Below are positions 36,001-48,400 of a stretch of 64,000 nucleotides of DNA, piece after piece; the first letter of the stretch is position 1, and every line of letters starts with the position of its first letter. The position numbers and the translations under genes are program-made. The notes under the pieces were generated by a model. The model worked only from the letters and a program-made list of their open reading frames with translations, searched no databases and was not told the DNA's origin. This DNA comes from Erpobdella octoculata (taxonomy: Eukaryota > Annelida > Clitellata > Hirudinida > Erpobdellidae), in contig OZ022247.1 of the NCBI GenBank assembly GCA_963978895.1, positions 22,837,871 through 22,901,870 on the forward strand, read 5' to 3'.

Positions 36001-39000
36001 GCATCACCTTTGTCTTCTCCACTCACTTTGCTCAGGTATGTCAGAAATTCATCATCTTCTGGCCTTCTGCTATCTTTACAGCATCCTCCTGATTGCTCCA
36101 GGTGATCATGTTCCAGTTCTTCATTCTCATCCTCTCTTTCTCCAATCGGACTTGTCACCAAATGATCGTCTTCAGCAGTGGAGACTTCATCATCGCCATC
36201 AACACCTTCAGAAACCGGTCCGACAAAATGATCGTCAGCCACTTTTATAACAGCTTCTCCTGGCTTCACAAAGTCATCATCTCTGGGAATCTCATCATCC
36301 GCTTCTTGAATCACAATTTTGACAGCATCTATCCCAGAAGTATCCACAACTTTCTCTTCAGGGGTCGGACACTTCCCCTTGGTTCTTTTTACAATGGAGG
36401 GTTTGAGATTCTCTACGTATTTACCCCATCCGCCATTGTCGAATTCCCTGCCTAGGTCGGTGGTCTCACCCTCTTGTCCAGCCTGCTTTTCGTCCTCAAA
36501 GCTAAATTCAGATTCCAGCTTTGGCGACTTGCCGACTGGCGACACCAGGTGTTCGATGAATGTGATTATGCTGGTGGAAACTGAAAACGAGCAAGTCATT
36601 GCCATCAACATCGCTGCCGTGTCTGCAGTCATCATTCTTTTTTCGTGACATTCCTCGAAGGTCAGGGGTCGAGCCGCAGAAGGTAACCTCATCCGGCCGG
36701 TGTCGAAATCTATCCAGCCCCTCTCGAGACAATCGGGCACATTCAAGACGGTTTTGTTTTCCAACGTGATTTTCGAATCAGTCAGAAGACTGCAAAGATC
36801 TTTCGTTATCAGCAACTCATCTTGAGCTTCCTTCAGACTCAGCCACCTTCCTTCCGGCAAGACGTAGTAAATCGAGTTCGGCGTCGTGGAAGAGTCGATC
36901 TCCAGGACGCCGTACTTCAGTGCTTCTTCCAGGCTCAGTCTCTTTCCAACTTGTGATGAAGAATGTCTCAAATCTACAACTGGTTTTTCTGTCGAATTGA
37001 AAGTCCTGTCAAGGATTTGGTATTTCCCGGCATTCAAGAGTTTAAATATTGTTGGCAAGTCCACAGAAGTCTGCCTGACAGACAATAATCTGCCAGTTTC
37101 TGTTTCCATGATGGCCTTCACCTCAGAGTCAATGACATCCCGATTCCTAACGTTCTCGGCGATGCCGATTCGAGGAACCACTACCAAGATGCTGGCGTTT
37201 CCCGACCGATCGAATGTGGGGAGAGAATAATAGATGAATGCATCGGCTGGTGACACGGCCTTGAAGACGAGACTGTGATTGACGGCCTCCTGCAGGTTCA
37301 CAGATGTCGGGCCTGCCCAGTGAGCCTTTGAAGTCACCATTCCCTGATCTGGATCAAACACCCCTTGCCTTGCAGCTTTCTCCAGGTTGTAGATGAGGTT
37401 TGATTTGTCTGCCAAGAACCTGTCCAAGTTTGGATCGATCAGTCCAAGGTCGATAGCTTGCCTAGGAGTGTACGAAGTTCCGGAAAACACGTCAACGATT
37501 TGACCCGAAACTGGATTGAAAAACTCGTTTTTAATGCAATCCGTCAAAGAGAGTGGACAGGCCGCATCCAAGAGAGAGCCCGGATTGTAGAAGGCACAGA
37601 TCCTCTCGGACCTGTCCATCGTCATCGGCTGTCCGTGAGTCTGGAAATGACCAATTAAAACCAGTAATTAAGTAAATTCATAAAATTATAAAAATAATAA
37701 ATAAATTATTAGAATCTTGAAATAATATATGATAATGAAATTGAAAAAATGAAAGCTACTTTTACAGAAACAACAAACATTCGAGAACGACATAAAAAAA
37801 TTATATAAAGTCATCTTTGACCTCTTCGGCAACAACAGTTTCTGCTCTTTTGATTCGTGTGACGGTCTGCATAACAAAGTCACTCTTCACTCTCTTCCCA
37901 TCATCACCAGTGACTTCGTCCGGAGAAATGGCGACCGCTTCTTCGTGAATGTCATCCCGGGCTGAAGCGGGACGGCGTTCTACGGAATGGGCATCGAGAC
38001 CGGGGTGTTCCATATCTTCGGGGAGATCATCTCTCAGTCCCGTATCTATATCCGTCTCACGGAATGTATCTCTTTCATCTTCTTCTGGTTTCTCGACAAA
38101 AATCGACTTTTCGCCGTCTCGTTCACGTCTCGCATCATCGTTTGGTGACCCGACAATTCCCCGGCCATCCGTTCTACCTTCACCGTTGTCCCCCGGAGTA
38201 GTGCTGCTGCTATCATCTCCAGTGCTGTACTCCTCCTTTACGACCATCGGAATCGACGGATGATGAAGGACGGGCGGACTGAGCTGATCTTCCGACGAGG
38301 AAGACGGGTCGATGTAAACGTCATCTTCGTACTCGTCATCCTCCATGAAGGAGTGGTGGTGATAATCCGGGCCGTCGTGAAGCGGATCGGGCGAAAAAAC
38401 TTCGGTGGTGGTGGAATAATCTCTGTCTCCCCCTTCGTGACTGCCGGTGAAAGGAGGAACGGGGGGAGAAGGAGGATTGTCAAGTTCTGTTGTCGACTGG
38501 TAGGAGGAGTCGGTAATGCCGATGCCCGTCATCGAGCCCTGAAAAATTATAATTGAACACCATTTAAATAATCCTATTAAATATCTACCAACTCATTTAA
38601 AACCAATTACTCGTCAATATTAACCACATAAACGTGAAATGATATTTCCACTCACTTCTTTCCACGGATGTTCGTCGTAATCTTTTCCATCCCTGATTCC
38701 TCTCTTGACCCCACCTCCGTCGACCCCCTTTCTACCGCCGTCGTCATCTTCCATCAAATCTTCGTCGCCGGCTCCGACGTACGAAGCGGACGACATCATC
38801 GACTCCGACATGGTCGTCACCACTCCGGCGTCGCCCGAGGTCGTCGACGTCACCATGGTAGCGGCGGCGGCGGAAGCGGCCAGGCGCTCGTGGATGGAGC
38901 GGGCGACTTGCCGACAGTAGGCGAGTTCGTTCTCGAGTCGCATCAGTTTGGAATTGCTCAGAGAACCGCCGCTCTGAACTTTCATCAGGTACTTTTCGCC

Positions 39001-40566
39001 GTCGGTGGAGATGGCATCGATGATGGAAAGGATCTGTTCCGATCCGACGTTCCCTGGCAACTGTTGTCATTGAAATTAACTTCGGTATAAAATGTACAAC
39101 TAGGACAGAAATAAATAACGCTCATCAACGTAGTCACCGTCACTACCTGGTAGCTATCCCACGATCTGACAAGTTCAACAGTGGCAAGGAGCATTCGGTA
39201 CCTGAGGTCGTTTTCGTAATCCTCGCAAGCCCTTGCCAGATTTTGAATGTCTCCTTGCAAGCTAAATTTAAAAACACAAATAAAACATTTCTAACGTAAT
39301 TCAACGATTCAGCAGCTCGTATAGAACTAAAAATAAATAAGCTAGCATAAAGGTTTAATACAGGAAAAATATAGAAAACATAAAGCAGCAAATAAGAGTC
39401 CTTGCATTCGTTTGTGCTTCAACAACATCCCCATGACTGGCCACTCTTGTTCATAACGACTAATAAGACAAACAGACCTCTCGACTGTATCCAGCACGTT
39501 ACCGCACGGCGGGTTGACCTGGAAACAGACCGACGGAGCCGAGACGACCCGACCCGACCTAGTTTTCACTTTCCAGATGCCGGGGTCCTGATTGGACGGT
39601 CCGAGATCTAATTGGTGGCTCTCTCCTTTGTTCAGTTGGGCCTTGATGATGCATTAAAAACATTTTCAACTTCCGATGATTATAATCAAGAATATACAAA
39701 AATGATTTATCATAAATACAAAGCATATATGTAAAAGTTATTGAAAATTAAATTTAACTTTATCAAATTTTTTATTTGCTGAATGAAAGAAGAACTAATT
39801 AAAAATAAAAGAAAAAAAACTTTAAAGACAGCCACTCAATGGGGGGGAAGTGGATGTCTTAACTCACTCCTCCATCTCTCGTCAGATTGCAGAGACATTT
39901 GACGGAAGCCGTAGATGAATCGCCTCGTTCTCCAAGGTGGAATTGCGTTCGAATCGTGACCGGGCACAACCGGTCGGCATGGTCGCGAAGAGATGACGCT
40001 CGGTTTTCCAATTCTTTAATCACGTGCTGAATTTTCTGCAGACGACCACGATAACATAGGAACACGATAACATAAACAATGACTACAAAAAACACGAATA
40101 CAGATGATAACAACATTTCAAGCACAAGATGACAAACTCACTAGATTGCGAAAATGATAGTAATGATATTAGCTGTCATTTTAACTGATGATGATGATGA
40201 CGTTAATGGTGACGATGTTAATTTCAAACACAAGATAACAAACTCACTAGATTGGGAAATGATAGTAATGATATCAGCTGTCATTTTAACTGATGATGAT
40301 GATGATAGTGATTATGTTAATAATGACCATGTTGATGACAGAACAATGTCCAACCTGCAGCTTCATCAGCAGCTGCTCTCCGTCTTCCAGGCTGACGTCT
40401 TCGTGACTGACCTGGAGAGAGGTCAAGGACGAATTCTGAGACGAGGTCAACCTTCTCAGCTGGTCGACGGAGTTGAAGAACTTGTCGTTCTCTTGTGCCA
40501 CGTTCAGGTGAGTCTGCATGGAAGTTAACGAGTTGAATAACAATAATCAAAATAATAATAATAATA

Positions 40567-40624
<58 letters not shown>

Positions 40625-42438
40625 GTAAGAATTGTTATAAAAATAGTAATCTTTGCATCCATATATGTTCAGCTTATTCATTTAACTGGGCAGTATAAAA
40701 ACATAGTAATGGGTTGCTTTAGATTTCTTGCTCCTTGTTTAATAATTGAGTTAAAAGGTAGTTCCTAATTCATCGCATTTCCACTAGAACACGACTCGAA
40801 CGTTCAGCCTTAAAGCTACCTGGACGAGCAGCAGACACACCTCCCCCTACCCCCCCTACCTACCTGCATGCAGTAGTCAACGACGTCGTGCAGAAACCTC
40901 CACTGGTCGGCAACCATGGCAACTATCGGCTTGGAGGCGGGCAGTCCCGGATGGCGGGAGCGGAGAAGCCGGTCGTTGTTCGTGTTGAGTTGGTTGTATT
41001 CGTCCTCGAGATTCTTCAGTTCATCCGTGTACTTCTGTGTACGGGAAAGTTGTCGTTGTTGTTGTTGTAGATGAATGAAAAATATCGGCACAATGAAATG
41101 GATGGATGGATGGATGGATGGATACGAGTGTTGATTAATAAATGAAGAAATTTCGATAAACGAAGGGAGTTAAAAATTTATACAGAAAAGAACAAAACGA
41201 TTCCACAAAAAATTAAATTTAAAATAAAACTAATAAAATATATACAAAAGTGCCACAAAATATAAGAAATTCAGTCCTAAAGTAAAACCTCCCCACTGTC
41301 TCCCCCTCCCCTCTAACTTCTATGACACGGGGCAAACCACCCCCCCCCCCACACACTGACAGTCAATACCGCCATTCATGACCACCTTCTGTAAGTTCTT
41401 GATGAAGTTACAAGAGAGCGTTTGCGAGTTCCACGGATGCGAGCACAAGTCGATTTCGACGGAGCACAGCTTGTCGAGGAGGTCGAAGGCCTGCCGAGAG
41501 AATTCCAGTAGAGAGGTGGAGTTGTCCAGCCCGGAGGTGGAAGCCCTCTGGTGGTTGGAAAAAAAACTGTTGTTCACTAGTGTTGTTATCAAATTTGTCA
41601 ATCGGTGAAACATGGAACATGTTCAATGCAATGAAATAACATACAATGCACTACAAAACATACAATGCAATAAAATAGCATACAATGCAATAAAATAACA
41701 TACAATGCAATAAAATAACATACAATGCAATAAAATAACATACAATGCACTACAAAACATACAATGCACTACAAAACATACAATGCAATAAAATAACATA
41801 CAATGCAATAAAATAACATACAATGCAATAAAATAACATACAATGCAATAAAATAACATACAATGTAATAAAATAACATACACATTAAGCCTAATTTCCT
41901 TTAACGAATTACTCGCCATTTGAGACGTTAAAATGAAAATTCAAAATCGAATAATGAATCTTATTATGAGAACATCCACCCGCCAGCCACACGGCACCAC
42001 ACGGCACCACCCGCCAGCACACGGCACAACAAACCTGAAGGTGAGAATACGACAGCTCCAGTCGTGAAAGCTCTTCATTCAACTTCCTCATCGATTCAAA
42101 CATCTTCTGCGACTTCTGTTCAACGAGAAGATCATCATCATCATCAACGCTACAATCACTATTGTACTCATTATCATTATAAGTACCACAATCACTATCA
42201 CTACCATTATCAAGGTATCACTATCAAGGTGTCACTATCAAAGTATCACTATCAAAGTATCACTATTGCTCAAAGTATCACTATTGCTCAAAGTATCACT
42301 ATTGCTCAAAGTATCACTATTGCTCAAAGTATCACTATTGCTCAAAGTATCACTATTGCTCAAAGTATCACTATCAAAGAACTACTAACAGAATCAAGAT
42401 AGTTCATCATCATCATCATCATCACCATATGCACCACT

Positions 42439-42487
<49 letters not shown>

Positions 42488-45400
42488 CAATCATTATCAT
42501 AACTTTCTCAACGACCTTGGCTTCCATCAGCTTCTTGACTTCATCTTTAAACTTGAGAATATCATCATTCGACTTCTGCCTTTCCACGAAGACGGCTTCG
42601 ATGCTTCTCGCGTCCGTGCCGAAACCAAGTCCATCGAGGAATGCCTTCGAAATCATATTTATTATTATTATTATTATTTTTATTATTATTATTATTTATA
42701 ATATAATCAGAGTATCACTATTGTAATCACTGTCATTATCATTATCACAATCACCATCATATGTACATGTTATGCTTATATGCATGCATATTTAATATGG
42801 TAATAATGACAATTATAGAAAATATTATTATTATTTTTAATTGATACATCAAATGATATGTTAATGGGAAATAAAACAAAGCTTCATTGCTGAATGCCGT
42901 TTTAAACTATAATTAAACAAACTATTTACTTGTTTTCTTCTGATCCAATCATTGGCTTGTTTGACATCTTCTAGAAGTTTTTCTGACAAATCGGGTGCTG
43001 CCGCTGCAGTCGGATCGGTCGAAACCGTTTCCTGATTGGTCGATTGCTGCATCGATGATGATGATGATGATGATGTAAGTAAAGGGAGGTATTCGTTTTG
43101 TAATGCATCTTGTAGTTTGGACAGCCTTAGCTGCAAGTCTTTGATTCTAAAATCACGAAAATATTCAACCAATGACGAGTCAATCAAATAAACGATCGGC
43201 CAATAGAGTAATGTTCAATCAGTCAACTAATAAGCTGAACACTTAATTGGTCAATCACACACACACACACACACACCAATCATTAGTATCACCAGCCAAT
43301 AGCATTCGAGCTCGTCGACTCACCTCGTTTCCAGATCCGACCCCTCGCAGCAGCCGTTCAACGTTTCGACCTCCCCCACGACCCCTCGAAAGACGGGGTC
43401 GAGCGAATTCGCCGTCCGAAGCATGGCGTCGTAGGTGTGCCGTGACATGAGTTGTGACGACGGTGACAGAGGGAGGAGAGACGTCAGCTTGCTCAGCTCC
43501 TGAAATTTTATTAATAGATGTGCATTTGCGTATCCGTGCTTTAAAGTTATGAATGAATTATTCTAATTAGTTTCAATTATTACCCAGGAATAAATTATTC
43601 TAATTAGTTTCAATTATTACCCAGGAATAAATTATTCTAATTAGTTTCAATTCTTACCCAGGAATAAATTATTCTAATTAGTTTCAATTATTACCCAGGG
43701 AATAAATTATTCTAATTAGTTTCAATTGTTACCCAGGAATAAATTATTCTAATTAGTTTCAATTATTACCCAGGAATAAATTATTCTAATTAGTTTCAAT
43801 TATTACCCAGGAATAAATTATTCTAATTAGTTTCAATTATTACCAGGGAATAAATTATTCTAATTAGTTTAAATTACTACCTGGGAATACTTTCTCTCGA
43901 TGTTCTTCAGGTTGTTATCATGAAGTTGGATGTCGCGACCCAACTTGTCAGCCAATCGCTGCAGTCTCTCCAGCCTGTGAAATAGACGTGAGAACGGACA
44001 TCAACAAACAATCATCCAATAGGAAGCATCATTAAAATTACTTAATTATAATATTCAAATGAGCCTGCACCTAGATAGCTCTGAATGAATGGCAGTGTCT
44101 TTCTCCTGTTGGCTGATTGCAAATCTCTCCCAAGCCCTGTTTATATTCTCCATGTGGAGCGGGTTCTCCCGAGACAAGAATTCCCGGGCGCCGATCGAAA
44201 GAAGCTGGAAATGGAAAGTGAAACCAATGTTTTCCCAGACATAAAAACACGATAAAACACACACTAATGGATCAAATTCGAGACCTATTTGCAAATAGAC
44301 CGAAACGTGGCAAACCAATATCATTGAATAATTTATTAATGATATGCATGACGAGAATCATGAAGAAAAAAATTAAAACAAAAGAATAAATACACTAATT
44401 TCTTCGAAAAGGTTCATCAGTCGCTGCTTTGTCCTCATCATGCTGGGCACCTCCTCTTGCCGAAACCTGTTGAAATCTGATAGGACGATCTGCAATCACA
44501 AAGCACAACTACTGAATATGCATATGCATAATTTATTTCAAAATCAACCCAACTGATGATAACCTATTTCTAGTAAACAGCTAGAAATGTCTGCTAAGTT
44601 ACAAAGAGCTTTAATTTGAAACCGAAAGTGTAAGCAACCTTCATCTGAGGTACGTTTCGCGGGAAATCCCGAACCACCATGTTGGATGTCGCCTCGTAGA
44701 GCATCTGGCTGAGCTGGTTTGCAGTCTCGTGGTATTCTTCGATCTTCATCCTGCGGTCCTAAGAATAGAAACGCAAGCACGTATTCGTGTTACACACGAG
44801 CATGTATTCACTTTACACACCAGCACACACTTTACACACCAGCACACACTTTACACATCAGCACACACTTTACACATCAGCACACACTTTACACATCAGC
44901 ACACACTTTACACATCAGCACACACTTTACACATCAGCACACACTTTACGCACCAGCACACACTTTACACACACACACACACAAAGAAATAGGACCTTGG
45001 ATAAAAATAAAAATATTGGAGAAAAGACACACACACAGAAACAAGGACATCGACAAATAAACAGAACCACGGAGTATAACACAACCAGAAGAGACAAAGA
45101 AAAATGTAAATATAAACAATATAAATTACATAATATAAGTGAAAGAAAGGGACAGACGGACAGACAAGCAAACAATAAACAGAGATCAAACGAAACACAA
45201 ATAAACGAACGTTTTCTCTCAAAGTCCGTTCGATGTTGGAAGCATCCGGAAAGAGATCGTAGAGGAATGACACGTATGTGATCACGGACTTTTCGTCCGG
45301 CTCTGGAACGTCGAGATCTGATCGCGCATGTGTTTAGATTACAACGTCATTCACAAATACTGACTAACAACTTTATCACAATGTATTAATTGACAGTCGT

Positions 45401-48400
45401 TAATTTTTAATAACAACATCAATATTAGTAGTATATATAACAATAACAATAATATTAATAACAACAATAATATAAATCCATAAGTTATTATTCATTCAAT
45501 AAAATAAGACCTCAATCCTGAATTACAACAAAAATTACAACAACAACAACTTATGCAATCAAGTTGACTCGTATGAATGGACACTCAAACCTTCAGGGTC
45601 AAGTAGAGGGGTCACCCCGTACACCTGCTCGGCCACGTCGAAGGCCATGGAGAGGTTTGCCCGGGCCGGCTGTCTCCTTGCCCGACTGAAATCTATCATG
45701 TCTGGTCTGAAAGTAAATGATGATGATAGTGAAGGTGGTGTTAATGACGATGATGATAATGATGGTGATCATGATGGTGATGATGATGATGATGATGGCG
45801 ATGATGATGATGATAAAAGAACAATATAACATTCAAATTCATTTTTCAACAGAAATAAGATCTCAAAGCAAATCTAAGAAATATGACGACATCTGAGGAA
45901 ATATCGAATGAAAATGATTGAAAGATAAGTTTTGTGGTTGTAATCCTAGTGGAGTTAGATTGCATCTATGAAACTATGAAATCGTGGAAGAAAAATTCCA
46001 ATCCATTCTATTTATAGCCGCCAGGTTGCATGACTTGCATGGCTGAAGGAGAAGTAGGTCAAGGTTGGCAGGTGAGAAAAGAAATTGTTCATTAACAAAA
46101 CATTTGCTATGTAAAAATGGCAACATTATGAATGTCGATGATGATGGTAATGATGATGATGATGATGATGATGATAAAGATAAACGGTAAAGAATCTGAT
46201 CAGATTATAGTGGTGTTAAATCGAAATGAATTGTGATTTCAAAACCACTACGATGCATAACCGCGACGATGATTATGATGGTTGGTGATGATGATGATGA
46301 TGGTTGGTGATGATGATGATGGTTGATGATTATGATGGTTGGTGATGATGATGATAGCAGCAAAAATGAATAAAGCACAGAAACACGAACACCTCATATC
46401 TCCTCATGAACAACGCAAAAAAAAAAACAAAACCCAAAAATTAAATTTCCCACCTGTGCTTGTGCAGAATGGCCAAAAAAGCAAGCCCGTCCCTCCATGA
46501 ACTTGAAAAGTCTTTGACCTTGACCCCAGGGTAGCCTTCCACCATCTTCTGACACCACTGAAGCAGCGCCTCCTTGACCGTGGCGTCGGTAGTCGTTTGA
46601 CCTCTGACCACAAGGTCACCTACCTAAAAAGTCGAAATGTATAGAAGTATGACGCGTTGAAATATATAGTATAAATAAATATTTATCTTTAAAGATATAA
46701 GTTCATTTCTATAATTCAGTTATTTCGTGCTTTCTTATCTATCTATTGCCTCCTTTCACGCGATTGTATTTACAGACTCTGAAGATGGCGAAAGCCGAAA
46801 CAAACTGCAAGTCTGAAATAAAGAAGGTTTCTGATGTTGTTACTTTTCTTTATACGTGTTGTAAAAGGACAAAAAATGTTGTTTCAAAACTTCGAAAAAA
46901 GTTTATATTTTATAAATTGAAAAAGCCATGAACTTTCTGCAAGACAAAGCAACACCTCAAGTTCGAGTACTCCTGCACTCGACAGGTGCTGCCATGGAAA
47001 GTGGGCGTGTCCGAGAGTTGATGCATTTTAAAAGACTTGTCAATCAATCCAAGCACAGCTCTACATATGGTCATATTAATTAGTCACAGCTGTTCCTGCT
47101 TCATAACTCTTTATTTGAAAGTTTTTGCATCACAGCCAAGACATGCAATGTCCATATCCACACACAAACAAACACACACACACACACACTCGCACACCCG
47201 ACCGTAACTTTCCAGAATAAATTAACATAAATTACCGCCTCGTAAGTAGGCCCCCTGGGTCTTCGTCTCAACTTTCGGGACTCGGGCAGCAGCAGGTGAT
47301 GTCGAGAGGAGGGCGAGTCGAGAAGAGGAGAAACTTTCAGCCGAAAGTTTCTGTTGCTGACGACTGTCTTTGCAGGCAGAATATCATTAAACCCATTCGT
47401 GCTTACGTAGTCACTGCCGACACTGCTGCCATCGCTGCTATAACTACCACCGCCCTCGCTACGACTGCTGCTACCTGGGAAACCGTCGTCGTCGTCGCGA
47501 CAATTCTCGTAAACACTCGAAGAATCCGTTACCGTCGGACGGTCGAGAAGAGAGTGCGACCTGTGACCCCCGAGGTTTCTGCAAGCGTGGCAGGCGCACC
47601 GACCCCTGTAGAGAAAATGGCAGCACTTGCTACCGTTAACCAGTCTTTGCGCTCTTAAACTCGGACTTCTGCGTATGAATGAGGTTATTCCTACACTGGT
47701 TTTGGAATCTGCAATGACCTCTGATTGGTCGTTCATAGAAGCAGCTCTCGCCATGACGACGTTAGCCGCAGACACGACAGTAGAGGCAGAATGATCCAAA
47801 GATCCGGCTGACCCGATATTAGCTTCCGGTACGTATTGGTAAAGTGTTGCCAGCTTGTAACCTTGCCGAGAAGAAAGGATGAACTGCGGAGATTCATCGG
47901 GGAATTTGCTTTTTTCACGTTTAGTCGAGCAGCCACACGAAAACATCTCGACGGCTAAATAATCGGCTAGCCGATCGGCTGACGGCTTTTAATCGACTGG
48001 CTCGATTCTTGCCATCCACGATGTTGTAATAATTGTTATCAAAGTCGTTTACTCAACCTACAATCGGACGGTTTGCTTCGAACAGATATCGCTAAAATTA
48101 AAAAGTGAATAACCAAACTTTCAGCTCCGAAACAATCCACAGTAGTTAAACATCAGAGTTGAAAGAAAAGAGATAAACTAAGTAGATGTTGCTGATTGGT
48201 GTGTATCACTACGATTCAAGCCAATGAGAATTCTTTCTCTCTATTTCTCTCACTTTATTTCACTTCAATAAACATCTATGAGTAAGCCAACTGAACGAAT
48301 CACTCCAGCAACAGTGGACTATCCAACAGAAAACAAATAAGAAAATACGAAGTTATCCATAAATGAAATACGAAAAATAATCGACCACACGCTCTATCGC

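Noticed and set aside
37801..37821. Read-through of exon 24 into a stop as the true C-terminus
   Set aside because: The next exon is in perfect phase and continues the plakin protein; no poly(A) signal was seen nearby, so at most a minor isoform.
44719..45281. Thr/His-rich repeat frames
   Set aside because: The 19-bp unit shifts frame at each copy; it is an intronic array.
46773..46815. Hammerhead-ribozyme-like core (CTGAAGA, GGC-GAAA-GCC, GAAAC)
   Set aside because: Core and stem II are present, but I could not place a cleavage site with paired stems I and III; the flanking CAGACT/AGTCTG pair encloses too little sequence. Possibly a retroelement remnant.
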